DNA from: CAYVQF01 sp964454015
GTDB taxonomy: Bacteria > Myxococcota_A > Bradymonadia > UBA4248
Assembly (NCBI GenBank): GCA_964454015.1
Contig: CAYVQF010000029.1
Location: 3,791-67,790, forward strand
DNA: 64,000 bases
Direction: 5' to 3'
Shown here: positions 8,229-16,781 of the stretch, in pieces
Layout: each line of letters starts with the position of its first letter
Position numbering within the stretch: the stretch's first letter is position 1
Made by a program: the position numbers and the translations under genes
The notes under the pieces: model-generated
Databases searched by the model: none
The model's input: the letters and a program-made list of their open reading frames with translations, nothing else
What the model was told of the DNA's origin: nothing

Positions 8229-8573
8229 ATGCACGAAGAGATGAAGAAAGTTGAAGGTTTGGAGCTAGGCAAGGTGGTGAATCTGGCCGACGCGTTGGAG
8301 GTGGTGAGCGGTGCGGTGGTGAGTCGCACGCTGTTGAAGCGGCCGACGGGGAACATCACCCTCTTTACTTTTGGCGTGGGTCAGGGGCTGAGTGAGCACA
8401 CGGCGCCCTTTGACGCTTGGCTGCAGGTGCTGGATGGCGAAGCGCGGGTGCGCATCGGGGGTGAGGATCACCAGGTGCGGTCCGGTGAGGTGGTGATCAT
8501 GCCGGCGGACGTGCCGCATGCTTTGGAGGCGGTGGCGCCGTTGAAGATGTTGTTGGTGATGATTCGCAGCTAA
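8229..8573 (+). CDS. Small cupin-domain protein
   Basis: 114 aa from ATG 8229, placed six bases after AAGGAG (8217-8222); ATG 8226 and 8211 are alternatives. The single beta-barrel cupin shows both motifs in outline: G-x-LSEHTAPFDAW-x-VLDGEARVRIGG and, later, GEVVIMPADVPHALEA. One histidine in the first motif and one in the second, plus neighbouring acidic residues, could bind a metal. It is the first gene after the sigma-54 promoter and is followed by a ferredoxin whose relatives are usually encoded next to hcp; single-domain cupins of this type commonly accompany such genes in anaerobes. Exact role unknown. Confidence 0.8.
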   Translation: MHEEMKKVEGLELGKVVNLADALEVVSGAVVSRTLLKRPTGNITLFTFGVGQGLSEHTAPFDAWLQVLDGEARVRIGGEDHQVRSGEVVIMPADVPHALEAVAPLKMLLVMIRS

Positions 8574-8597
8574 AGGTTGGGAATGGGAGGGCGAGAG

Positions 8598-9413
8598 ATG
8601 CTGAAGCGCAAGATTATCGAGATTGACGCCGAGAAGTGCGATGGCTGTGGGCTGTGTGTGAGCGCGTGTCATGAGGGGGCCATTGCCATGGTGGATGGCA
8701 AGGCGCGTCTGGTGAGCGACGTGTATTGCGATGGCTTGGGGGACTGTCTTGGGGAGTGTCCACAGGGGGCCATCACGATGGTCGAGCGCGAGGCGGCGCC
8801 CTTTGACGCTGCGGCGGTGGCGGCGCGTCTGGGGTCGCAGGCGGCGGTGTCCGGGGGGTGTCCGGGGTCTCGGGCGCAGTCTCTGGGGCCAGCTCCGGCG
8901 GCGGTGCATGGCGGCTGTCCGGGGTCGCGGGTGCAGAGCTTTGCGACGGTGCCAGCGGCGGCGCGTTTCGGCGGTCCGGCGCCCTGTTGTCCGAGCCAAG
9001 AGGTGAAGGGTGTCGCGCCAGTGGTGGCGGGCGCCGTGGCGCAGGGGGTGCGCAACTGGCCGCTGCAGTTGCATTTGGTGCCCGTGCAGGCGCCCTACTA
9101 CGCGGGGGCCCGTTTGTTGGTGGCGGCGGACTGTGTGGCCTTCGCGTGTCCGACCTTCCACTCGACCTTGCTGGCTGAGCGGACGGTGGTCATTGCGTGT
9201 CCGAAGTTGGACGACACCTCGGCCTATGTGGAGAAGCTGGCGGCGATTCTGCGTTTCAACGAGGTGGAGGCCGTGGAGGTGGCCATCATGGAGGTGCCCT
9301 GCTGTGGCGGTCTACAGCGTCTGGTGCGCGAGGCGGTGGCGCGCTCGGGCAAGGCGTTGGAGGTGGTGGTGCAGCGGGTGTCGTTGCGGGGAGAGGTGAG
9401 CGTCATCGGGTGA
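8598..9413 (+). CDS. Two-cluster 4Fe-4S ferredoxin-like protein of the Hcp-associated type
   Basis: 271 aa from ATG 8598, behind GGGAGGGCGAGAG. The N-terminal domain has a classic cluster motif (C14, C17, C20, C24 in CDGCGLCVSACHEGAI) and a variant second motif C44-x5-C50-x3-C54-P (CDGLGDCLGECPQGAI). A Pro/Ala-rich middle carries GCPGSR-x-QS twice and further Cys residues (CCPS), then a C-terminal domain with ADCVAFACPTFH, VIACPKLDD and EVPCCGGL follows. Proteins with this layout are found beside hydroxylamine reductase in clostridia and sulfate reducers and are presumed to serve its electron supply or cluster assembly. Here hcp is about 35 kb away. Co-transcribed with the cupin under sigma-54 control. 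Confidence 0.85.
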   Translation: MLKRKIIEIDAEKCDGCGLCVSACHEGAIAMVDGKARLVSDVYCDGLGDCLGECPQGAITMVEREAAPFDAAAVAARLGSQAAVSGGCPGSRAQSLGPAPAAVHGGCPGSRVQSFATVPAAARFGGPAPCCPSQEVKGVAPVVAGAVAQGVRNWPLQLHLVPVQAPYYAGARLLVAADCVAFACPTFHSTLLAERTVVIACPKLDDTSAYVEKLAAILRFNEVEAVEVAIMEVPCCGGLQRLVREAVARSGKALEVVVQRVSLRGEVSVIG

Positions 9414-9539
9414 GAGGGGGGTGGACAATTGTCGGGGGGCAGGCGAGCATGTTGGGGGGCATTGGCGGCGGGAGACCCGTTGTGCGCCGTGGCGGCGCCG
9501 TGACCGTCACCTCCAACCCTCGTGTGGGGCCTCGGGGTC

Positions 9540-10292
9540 ATGGAAGCGTGGGAGCGAATAGCGCGGGACCTGTTGTTGGCGATCGACCAGGGAACGTTGT
9601 CGGTGAGTGGCCGCTCGGCGTGCCCTTATCTGCCGGATCGCGAGATGGAGGCCGTGGCCTTCAGGGCGGCGCGTTTGCCTCCTGTTCTCTATGATGCGCT
9701 GTTGTTGCGGGGCTTTCGCCGCTCGGGTGACGTCTTTTATCGGCCCCAATGTGAGGGCTGCCAGGCCTGTACGCCGCTGCGCCTGCGGGTGGGGGAGCTG
9801 CGTCCGAGCCGGTCGCAGCGGCGCGTGTGGCGGCGCAACGCGTCGGTGAAGGTGGCGCTGGCGCCCCTGGTGTTGGACGATGAGATCTACGATATTTACG
9901 TGCGTTACATGGACTTTCAACATCCCGGTTCGCCGCAAGGGAGCGAGCGGGAGGAGCTCGAGCGCTTTCTGTTCACTTCCTCCGTGGATAGCCTAGCGGT
10001 GCATTTTCGCTTGGACGGGCAGCTCTTTGCCGTGAGCGTCGTCGACATTTGTCCGGGGCGGAGCTTGTCGAGTGTGTACCACTTCTTCGCGCCCGCGCAG
10101 GCCCACCGCTCCCCTGGGGTTTTGTCGGTGTTGTGGGAGAACGCGCTAGCGCAACGGATGAATATTCCCTACTACTATTTGGGTTATTGGGTGCCGGGCG
10201 CTCCGACCATGGATTACAAGGCGCGCTATGGGCCGCATGAGATTTTGGTCGGAGCGGGTTGGTGTAGGCCGGCGATGGACGAGAGTTCCTAG
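9540..10292 (+). CDS. bpt: Aspartate/glutamate leucyltransferase (Bpt)
   Basis: 250 aa from ATG 9540; a GTG at 9522 in frame is an alternative. Family motifs in order: CPYLPDREME, a basic FRRSGDVFYRPQC, CEGCQACTPLRL, then YHFFAP, a YYYLGYWV block and MDYKARYGPHEIL near the C-terminus. Bpt is a cytoplasmic GNAT-fold enzyme that transfers leucine from Leu-tRNA to N-terminal Asp or Glu, tagging proteins for ClpS/ClpAP decay under the bacterial N-end rule. Length and motifs are complete. The stop codon TAG overlaps the ribosome site (AGGAGGGG) of the next gene. Confidence 0.9.
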   Translation: MEAWERIARDLLLAIDQGTLSVSGRSACPYLPDREMEAVAFRAARLPPVLYDALLLRGFRRSGDVFYRPQCEGCQACTPLRLRVGELRPSRSQRRVWRRNASVKVALAPLVLDDEIYDIYVRYMDFQHPGSPQGSEREELERFLFTSSVDSLAVHFRLDGQLFAVSVVDICPGRSLSSVYHFFAPAQAHRSPGVLSVLWENALAQRMNIPYYYLGYWVPGAPTMDYKARYGPHEILVGAGWCRPAMDESS

Positions 10293-10305
10293 GAGGGGTC
10301 GAGAG

Positions 10306-11832
10306 ATGGGCAATTTGGAAGCGCGTCCCGTGGAAGAGGGGCAACGGAGAAGGGTCTTACAGGCGCTGCGCAAGTCGCGCGGGCGGGTGACCGTTGGAGA
10401 TGTGGTCACGGCGACGGGTCTGGCTCGCGAGGAGGCAGAGGGGACCTTGCGCAGCCTTTTGGGTACCCACGAGGGCCACCTGGAGGTGAGCGAAGATGGC
10501 GATCTGATTTACCTCTTCGACCCGTCTCTGGTGCGTCGGGATGAGCGCGGCGCCTGGGAGCGCTTCCAAGATGCGGCGTGGCGCGCCTTCAAGGCGGGCT
10601 TCAAGGTGTGGATCATGGTGATGTTGGTGGCGTACTTCGTCATCTACGTGACCTTGGCCATCGCCGCTTTCGTGGCGCTCATGTCGCAGAACCGCAACAG
10701 CAGCAGTAGCAGCAGGCGCGGCCCCAACATACCGATATTCTGGTTGTTCTATATTTTTTGGACCCCCGATTGGCGCTACGGCTCGGGCTATTACGGGCAC
10801 AGCTACCAGCAGCAGAGTCGGCGCAGCTCCTTTGGGCAGAGCGCGCCCAAGGCGCCCTTCTACAAGCAGGTCTTTGCCTTCGTCTTTGGCCCCGACGTGT
10901 TGCCCGTGGATCCCTTGGAGCGAGATCGCAAGGCGGCCGAGTTGATCCGAGCCAAACGCGGGGTCATCACCGTGGCGGACTGGGTGCGCTTCTCCGGCGA
11001 CAGTCGTGCCAAGGCGGACAGTGAGCTGGGCCGAATTTTGGCGGCTTTCGACGGCGAGGTGGAGATCTCCGAAGAGGGTGAGGTCCTCTATGTTTTCAAA
11101 GGCCTGCTCCTCTCGGCCGAGGGCGCCAAGGTCAGCGAACCGCCGCCGGCCTGGCACCGTCTGGAGGTGCCCAAGAGCCTCACGGGCAACAAATCGGGGC
11201 CCAATTGGCTCATCGGCGTTTTCAATGCCTTCAACCTGGTCTTTGCCGTGATTTCGCCGTCGGCCCTCTTCCCCATCCTGGAGATCTCTGGTCCCGTTGC
11301 CATGGTGGGCTTGGTCTACGTCCCGGGGGTCTTCTCCTTGCTCTTCTTCGCCGTGCCGGCCTTGCGCTGGGTCGCCTTGAGCCGGGAGAACCTGCGGCGC
11401 CACGAGCGCAACGTGCGCCGTCTGGTGTTGCGGGCGGTTTTTGCCTCCGTGGAGGGGCGGGAGCAGATCGCCGTGCCGGCGGGCGCGGTCAAGGAGGACG
11501 TCGTGAAGGCCTTGCGCCAGGTCAAGACCACGGGCGACGTGGCCGTCATTGACCAGGTATGGCGCGAGACGACGGCCGAGTTCGAGGCGGACATTGCAGG
11601 GGTGGAGCAGGGCGAAGGGGGCTTCGTCTTTCCGAGCTTATGGCGTGCCTTCCAAGAAGCGGAGAAGGCGCGTGCGGCGCTGCGGCTGGATCAGCAGAAA
11701 GTGGGGGCGGTGGTTTTTGCCACGGCGGACAGCAATGACGAGGCCGAGGCGCGCGAGCTGCAGGCCTTCGAGCGCGAGCTGGGGGTGGCCGAGGAGGAGG
11801 CCGAAGTGGGCGTGGGGCGGCGGCACCATTGA
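10306..11832 (+). CDS. Membrane protein with repeated winged-helix-like domains
   Basis: 508 aa from ATG 10306, behind AGGAGGGG. Residues about 14-75 (RRRVLQALRKSRGRVTVGDV ... LEVSEDGDLIYLF) look like a winged helix. A second copy at about 205-265 is strikingly parallel (ELIRAKRGVITVADWV ... VEISEEGEVLYVF), and a third, weaker one occupies about 375-450 (ending GGFVFPSLW). Between them are one or two transmembrane stretches (IMVMLVAYFVIYVTLAIAAF) and a further hydrophobic pair around residues 300-365. Ser- and Gln-rich loops separate the parts. No known function; the helices may mediate protein contact rather than DNA binding. It is in the bpt operon. Confidence 0.75.
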   Translation: MGNLEARPVEEGQRRRVLQALRKSRGRVTVGDVVTATGLAREEAEGTLRSLLGTHEGHLEVSEDGDLIYLFDPSLVRRDERGAWERFQDAAWRAFKAGFKVWIMVMLVAYFVIYVTLAIAAFVALMSQNRNSSSSSRRGPNIPIFWLFYIFWTPDWRYGSGYYGHSYQQQSRRSSFGQSAPKAPFYKQVFAFVFGPDVLPVDPLERDRKAAELIRAKRGVITVADWVRFSGDSRAKADSELGRILAAFDGEVEISEEGEVLYVFKGLLLSAEGAKVSEPPPAWHRLEVPKSLTGNKSGPNWLIGVFNAFNLVFAVISPSALFPILEISGPVAMVGLVYVPGVFSLLFFAVPALRWVALSRENLRRHERNVRRLVLRAVFASVEGREQIAVPAGAVKEDVVKALRQVKTTGDVAVIDQVWRETTAEFEADIAGVEQGEGGFVFPSLWRAFQEAEKARAALRLDQQKVGAVVFATADSNDEAEARELQAFERELGVAEEEAEVGVGRRHH

Positions 11833-11907
11833 CGCTTTTCTCTGCCTGCCACATGCGCTAGGGTGGCGTGGCCGCGCCTGAGTGGCGCGCCCATGGAGGC
11901 CTTGGTT

Positions 11908-12987
11908 ATGAGCACCGTCTATTTCGTGCCCCTGATGTCCGCTGCGGCCGACGCCGAGGTAGAGGCGGCCATTGGCCGGCTGGTCGCCGCGGCGGGCCTG
12001 GCTGAGATCGTGCGGCGCAACGATCTGACGGCGGTCAAGCTGCACGTCGGTGAGCCTGGGACGACGACTTTCGTGCAGCCCCGTTTAGTAGCTGGGCTGG
12101 TTGGCCAGCTCAAAGCCCTTGGCTCTCACCCCTTTCTCACGGACACGGCGGTGCTTTACAAGAGTCCGCGCAACAACGCCGTGACCCACGCGGCGGTGGC
12201 GCATGCCCATGGTTTTGGCATCGAGGCCGTTGGCGCGCCCTTCATTCCAGCCGATGGACTCAATGGCAGCGACGAGGTGGTGGTTGCCATCGAGGGGGGG
12301 AAGCACTTCAAGGAAGTGGCGGTCGCGGCGGGCATCGTCCAGGCGCGGAGCGTGGTGGTCTTGTCGCACGTGACGGGCCACCTGGGGACGGGCTTTGCGG
12401 CGACGCTCAAGAATCTGGCCATGGGTTGCTGCTCGCGCAAAGCGAAGCTTCGCCAGCACTCGGGGCACATCCCCAAGGTGCTGCGCAAGCGCTGTGTCGC
12501 CTGTGGGGTCTGCGTGGCGGGTTGCCCGGAAGAGGCCATCGACCTGAGCGGACCAGGGGGTGTCGCGTCCATTGCCGCCGAGCGCTGCATTGGCTGCGGC
12601 GAGTGTGTGGCCCTGTGCCGCGATGACGCGATAGGCCTGGACTGGGATGTGACCGGCCCCAGCTTGCAGGAGCGCATCGTCGAGCACGCCCTGGGGGTGG
12701 TGCGGGCCAAGGCCGGTCGCATCTTTTTCCTAACGGTGGCGCAGAACATGACCAAGGACTGCGACTGTATGGGCTTGGCTCAGCAGCCGGTGGTGGGCGA
12801 TCTGGGTCTCTTCGCGGGGACGGACCCCGTGGCGGTGGACCAGGCGGTGGCGACGATGATTGAGGCGGTAGAGGGGCGTTCTTTTTCCGACGCGGCGCAG
12901 TGGCCCCAGATCGACGGCGGGGTCCAGTTGGCCTACGGCGAGTCCTTGGGCTTGGGTTCGCGCCAGGTGAACTTGGTGAGTCTATGA
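11908..12987 (+). CDS. DUF362 iron-sulfur protein
   Basis: 359 aa from ATG 11908, with GGAG at 11895-11898; in-frame ATG 11893 is an alternative. The N-terminal DUF362 domain shows VKLHVGEPG-TTTFVQP, LTDTAVLYKSPRNN and VVVLSHVTGH. It is interrupted by two ferredoxin-like cluster motifs, CVACGVCVAGCPEEAI and CIGCGECVALCRDDAI, before a C-terminal portion with QNMTKDCDCMG and GTDPVAVDQA. Such proteins are widespread in anaerobes and assumed to handle electrons; substrate unknown. The stop overlaps the next ATG (ATGA), so it is coupled to the polytopic membrane protein. Confidence 0.88.
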   Translation: MSTVYFVPLMSAAADAEVEAAIGRLVAAAGLAEIVRRNDLTAVKLHVGEPGTTTFVQPRLVAGLVGQLKALGSHPFLTDTAVLYKSPRNNAVTHAAVAHAHGFGIEAVGAPFIPADGLNGSDEVVVAIEGGKHFKEVAVAAGIVQARSVVVLSHVTGHLGTGFAATLKNLAMGCCSRKAKLRQHSGHIPKVLRKRCVACGVCVAGCPEEAIDLSGPGGVASIAAERCIGCGECVALCRDDAIGLDWDVTGPSLQERIVEHALGVVRAKAGRIFFLTVAQNMTKDCDCMGLAQQPVVGDLGLFAGTDPVAVDQAVATMIEAVEGRSFSDAAQWPQIDGGVQLAYGESLGLGSRQVNLVSL

Positions 12988-14183
12988 GCGTCGCGGAGCG
13001 AGAGGAGGACCAGGGCCAGACCGCGTTGCCTGGCGCCGGGATCAGCGCGCGCGGTGCCTGGACCCTGACGCGCCGCCGGGCGGTGCTGATTTTGTGGCTC
13101 ATCGGCGGTGACATGGTCAGCGTGGTCTTGAGCGTCGCCGTCTTCGTGGTGCTCGCGGGGGCGATGCTGTGGGGCTTTGTGGCGGCCTTGGAGCAGAGCC
13201 CCAGTTGGTGGCAGGCCTTGCCATCTCTGGTGGAGCGTTGGCGATCACCGGGGTGGACTTTTGGCACGGCGGGGCTCTTGGCCAGCGCCGTGGCCCTGTG
13301 GCTCGCCGTGCTGGCCCTGGTGCGCAGCGCCGTCATGGGTGCCTTGGCCCAGGACCTGCGCGCCATCGCCGCGCCGAGCAGCCCGCGCCAGAGCGGGCTG
13401 CGGGCGGTGGCCGATCGCTTCGCCAAGATGGTGGGCTACACGGCGCTGTGGGGGCTGGTGGATGTGGCGCAGATGCTCTTTGCTCTGGTGGTGGTGGCCT
13501 GGCCAGTGACGGCAGGTGTGAGGGCGGTCCTGACGCAGGGTGAGACCCTGTGGCCGTGGCTCCTGCTCAGCGCTTTGGGGGGCGCGGCGGCCCTCTGTTT
13601 TGTTGGGATGACTTTTTTGTGGCGCATGGTGCAGCTCGGGCCGCTGCTCTTCGATGGTCAAGGGCTGGTGCTGAGTTTGCGCCAGGGCGCCCAGCACTTG
13701 GGCCAAAATCTGGGGTCTTACCTCCGTTTGCTCTGGACGTGGTTGGCCGTGGTCGGGCCCATATGGATGCTCTACGGCCTGTTGTCAGGAGGATTGGCTC
13801 TGGTGAGTGTAGGGGGGCGGTGGGCCATGCTCTTGATGCTCGCCCGCATGGCCGTGGATCTGATCATGGCGGTGGTCATGGCTCTGGTGTCTCTGTGGGG
13901 GCTCGCCCTTTTCCTGGTGCACTACACGCGCCTGGAAGGGGTGATCACCCAGGTGCCGCAGCAACAGCTTTCTCGCGTCGAGGCGCCGGTGGCGCGAGCG
14001 CAGCCGGGCTTTGCACCCGGGGGTGGCGTGGTGGCGCTCCCTTTGCCACCCCACTTCGACCATGTATTCAAGATCAAGGCGCTCTTTCCCCACTTGGACG
14101 TGGAGCGAGAGGATGTGGACGAGGCGGTGGCGTCCACCGAGTTGGCCCTTGCGGTGCCCATCGCCGAGGATGATGAGGGTTGA
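12984..14183 (+). CDS. Polytopic membrane protein of unknown function
   Basis: 399 aa from ATG 12984, which overlaps the preceding stop. About seven hydrophobic segments are visible, beginning with AVLILWLIGGDMVSVVLSVAVFVVLAG and ending with LIMAVVMALVSLWGLALFLV. The last 90 residues are soluble and include HFDHVFKIKALFPHLDVEREDVDEAV. The arrangement of paired helices with short basic cytoplasmic loops is reminiscent of stage-II-sporulation or glycerophosphodiester-type membrane domains, but there is no diagnostic motif. Neighbours are a DUF362 protein and a PEGA protein. Confidence 0.75.
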   Translation: MSVAEREEDQGQTALPGAGISARGAWTLTRRRAVLILWLIGGDMVSVVLSVAVFVVLAGAMLWGFVAALEQSPSWWQALPSLVERWRSPGWTFGTAGLLASAVALWLAVLALVRSAVMGALAQDLRAIAAPSSPRQSGLRAVADRFAKMVGYTALWGLVDVAQMLFALVVVAWPVTAGVRAVLTQGETLWPWLLLSALGGAAALCFVGMTFLWRMVQLGPLLFDGQGLVLSLRQGAQHLGQNLGSYLRLLWTWLAVVGPIWMLYGLLSGGLALVSVGGRWAMLLMLARMAVDLIMAVVMALVSLWGLALFLVHYTRLEGVITQVPQQQLSRVEAPVARAQPGFAPGGGVVALPLPPHFDHVFKIKALFPHLDVEREDVDEAVASTELALAVPIAEDDEG

Positions 14184-14188
14184 GGTCC

Positions 14189-14644
14189 ATGCAAGTGCTT
14201 AGGCCCTGTGAAGGTGGAGACGAGAGCCGGCGCGCCGTGCGCTTGGCCCTGTGTCTCTTTGCCGGGTTGGCGCTGTGCGTGGCCGTGGGCCTGGTGGTGG
14301 TCGAGCCAGGCGAGCGCAGCGCCGAGGCGCCGCCAGGACCGTGGGCCGAGGCGCACGCAGAAGATGTGCCGCTGCCGGGTTTGAGTATCGATGGCCCCGT
14401 GACGCGTGGCCCCGTGCGGGTCATGGTGCACAGCGAGCCACCGGGTGCCGATGCCTATCTCAACGGGGTCTATGTTGGCCGGACGCCCTTGCGGATGGTG
14501 CAAGCCCAATACTTGCTGCGCTACCCCGAGCTGAACGTCGAGCTGCGCAAGGCGGGATACACCACGGCCAAGCAGCGCATTGCCGTGGCGCCGGATCAGG
14601 ACCTCCTTCAGGTCAACCTGTCGCTCGCGCGGGCGCCCTTCTGA
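14189..14644 (+). CDS. Membrane-anchored PEGA-domain protein
   Basis: 151 aa from ATG 14189 (TTG 14180, overlapping the previous stop, is an alternative). Residues about 12-38 form one transmembrane helix (LALCLFAGLALCVAVGLVVV). The outer part contains a PEGA domain, VMVHSEPPGADAYLNGVYVGRTPLRM and ELRKAGYTTAKQRIAV; PEGA domains are extracytoplasmic beta modules common in Myxococcota kinases and surface proteins. It closes the bpt-DUF362 run and converges with the lipoprotein on the other strand, leaving only three bases between stops. Confidence 0.78.
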   Translation: MQVLRPCEGGDESRRAVRLALCLFAGLALCVAVGLVVVEPGERSAEAPPGPWAEAHAEDVPLPGLSIDGPVTRGPVRVMVHSEPPGADAYLNGVYVGRTPLRMVQAQYLLRYPELNVELRKAGYTTAKQRIAVAPDQDLLQVNLSLARAPF

Positions 14645-14647
14645 CGT

Positions 14648-15007
14648 TTAGAAGAGACGTCGACAGGCGTCGGGGCGACCTTCTCTTTGGAGATCCATGC
14701 AGGTGATGCGTTCGATCCGGTCGGCGCAGGCGCGGCTGGCTTCGAGGTTGAAAAGGCCATCGTTGGCGCTACAGACGTTGCGCAACATCCACTGGCACTC
14801 TTCCGGCGTGGCGTGCGGGTGCAGCCCGCACAAGCGCGGCCCCTGCTCACTGTCGCAGGCAAAACACTTGGTGCACATCTTCTCTGCAGCGCTGGCGCAG
14901 AAGGACTCGTGCTCGCTTCGGCAACCCAGGGCGAACGCCAGCCCTAGGCTCAAAACGATGAGCCCCAGCGGCACAGGGCCAACAGGGTGGGCACGAAAAG
15001 TAGGCAT
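14648..15007 (-). CDS. Cysteine-rich lipoprotein
   Basis: 119 aa from ATG 15005-15007. The leader ends in FALGC, a lipobox after a hydrophobic stretch (LGLIVLSLGLA). The mature protein holds about ten cysteines (for example SFCASAAEKMCTKCFACDS, RLCGLHPHATPEECQW, RNVC, RACADR, ITCMD, DACRRL) spaced as in disulfide-bonded surface domains. Such small Cys-rich lipoproteins are frequent in Myxococcota; function unknown. Confidence 0.7.
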   Translation of the reverse strand: MPTFRAHPVGPVPLGLIVLSLGLAFALGCRSEHESFCASAAEKMCTKCFACDSEQGPRLCGLHPHATPEECQWMLRNVCSANDGLFNLEASRACADRIERITCMDLQREGRPDACRRLF

Positions 15008-15131
15008 GAGGTGAGGTGTCCTTTGGCGGACCTGATTTGGCGCCGCAGTGGCCACGAACTTAGTGTTTCGAATCGGGGGATGCAAGCCTCATCTTCCTGG
15101 ACCACGACGGCGCTCGTGCCGAGGGCGCCCT

Positions 15132-16781
15132 TCAATCCAAGGACTCCACCCGCAGACCGTCGCTGCGCAAGGTGGCCTTGAAGAAGCGCAGCGCGCCGCT
15201 GGGACCCAGAGCGGGCTGCTCGCCATCGTCCAGAGGGAGCAGCCTCTGGACGATGTTGAGTAGGCGGGGGGCGTCGATGGCGAGGAGGGCAAAGGCGTCG
15301 ACCTCCTGCGTCTCGGCGGCGAGTATGCGCTGCACGTCTTCTCGGGCCATTTCCCCAAAGGTCAGGGCCATCCAGGCGTCAAAGGGGGCGGTGGTGAAGG
15401 CGATGCGGTTGAAGAAGAAGCCGTAGCGCACGGTGCCATCCCCGACTTCGCGGCGGGTCGCCCCCAAGGCGCGAAAAATGAGGTCGAAGCCGTGTAGCGT
15501 CGCCGCCATGTCCCGAGCGCCGACCAGGAGGACGCCCACGGGGAAGCCGCTCAAGCCGGCGGCCGGGTTGAAATGGTAGAGCGCCCCCAAGAAGCGACCG
15601 CTCAGGGCCTGGCTGGCGTCGCTCTCGTGGATCCCTTGGCTGAGATAGGCCAAGGCGCCTTTGACGGCGCCGAGGTTGGGGCACAGCATCAGGTGCGCGT
15701 CTTCGGCACCAAAGGACGGCACCGCCGTGAGATCGAGCTGGAGCGCGCCGGCGACGATGGCGTTGCGGCTGAGGGCGCGCCAGGGAAGGGGCTGGACGTC
15801 GGTCAAGGCTTGCAGCGAGGCGAGGGTCGGTGCATCGAGGGCCAGATGGAGGGCGTAGCTCTGGGTCGCATGACGCCAGTGGGCGGCCACGAAGGGGAGG
15901 CGTTGCGCCAGCTCCGCGCCGGCCTCCTGACAGCGCAGTCGCTCCCTGTGGTCGCGCGCACTGACGGCGCGATGCAAGGCGTCGCTGAGATAGAGCGCGC
16001 GCGGACTGGTCGCCGGGCCTTGGTTCTCCTGGAGCGCGGCGTCGAAGCGGGCCACGGGCAAGAAGAAGAACGCCGTGAAGTCTTCGCCCGGCGCGCTCTG
16101 GGCGACGGCTTGGCGGAATAGCGGCCCTTGGCCAAGGGAGCCTTCAGGCTGGGGGAGGCTGAGGCGGGCCACCAGGGCTTCATCCAGCGCATCGTGTGCG
16201 CCGTGCAGGAGGCCGTAGAGGAGCTGCCCCTCGATCAGAAAGGTGTAGCGGTTGCGCCCCAATGCGATGGCGTCGACGTGTCGGCCGGCCACGACGTGGC
16301 TCTCGCTGAGGATCTGCGGGTTCTGTTCTTTGGCTTGCGCGATGAAGTGCCGAAAGCGCACGGGGTCCTGCAGGTGCATGACCATGGCGGGGCGCAGGCC
16401 CAGGCCAAAGACCGCGATAGCGTGGTCCAGGGAGAGGCCGGCCGCGGCGAAAGCGTCAGGGTCGAAGAGATCGAGGCCCAGGAGGCCCAAGAAGCGCTCG
16501 CGGATCCACGTCGCCAGGCCTCCTCGCTCCTTCCAGCGCTGCAGGGTCTCGCGCCCTGCGGCCCCGTGCAGGTCGGCCGGGTGGATGATGAGCGCGTAGG
16601 CAGCGTCGCCCGGGATCCAGGCACTCGCAGGGCAGAGGGCCGGCGGAGGCAAGGGCGCCGTGCCGGAGCAGGCCCCGAGCAATAAGGCCGTGGCCACGAT
16701 GGCGAGCCCCAGGGGCTGCTTGCTTGCAGCGGGGCGACGCGTCCTGACCCGCGGGGGCGCCGGGGAGGTGGGCTCACTCAT
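15132..16781 (-). CDS. Large lipoprotein of unknown function
   Basis: 549 aa from ATG 16779-16781, which overlaps the upstream M48 gene by eight bases. A basic N-terminus precedes LGLAIVATALLLGAC, a lipoprotein leader. The mature protein is a mostly alpha/beta chain with recurring phrases such as AYALIIHPADLHG, HVVAGRHVDAIALGRNRYTF and FTAFFFLPVARFDAAL, resembling proteins that average repeated two-layer domains (DUF3352-like layout), but I cannot name a family with confidence. Co-transcription with the M48 protease suggests an envelope role, perhaps as a client or partner. Confidence 0.72.
   Translation of the reverse strand: MSEPTSPAPPRVRTRRPAASKQPLGLAIVATALLLGACSGTAPLPPPALCPASAWIPGDAAYALIIHPADLHGAAGRETLQRWKERGGLATWIRERFLGLLGLDLFDPDAFAAAGLSLDHAIAVFGLGLRPAMVMHLQDPVRFRHFIAQAKEQNPQILSESHVVAGRHVDAIALGRNRYTFLIEGQLLYGLLHGAHDALDEALVARLSLPQPEGSLGQGPLFRQAVAQSAPGEDFTAFFFLPVARFDAALQENQGPATSPRALYLSDALHRAVSARDHRERLRCQEAGAELAQRLPFVAAHWRHATQSYALHLALDAPTLASLQALTDVQPLPWRALSRNAIVAGALQLDLTAVPSFGAEDAHLMLCPNLGAVKGALAYLSQGIHESDASQALSGRFLGALYHFNPAAGLSGFPVGVLLVGARDMAATLHGFDLIFRALGATRREVGDGTVRYGFFFNRIAFTTAPFDAWMALTFGEMAREDVQRILAAETQEVDAFALLAIDAPRLLNIVQRLLPLDDGEQPALGPSGALRFFKATLRSDGLRVESLD

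Noticed and set aside
9424..9433. Operator GACAATTGTC
   Set aside because: A perfect ten-base palindrome before bpt, but it is short, isolated and not placed against a recognisable promoter.
15060..15090. tRNA-like TTCGAATC loop
   Set aside because: The flanking five-base arms do not pair and no acceptor or anticodon arm is found within range.
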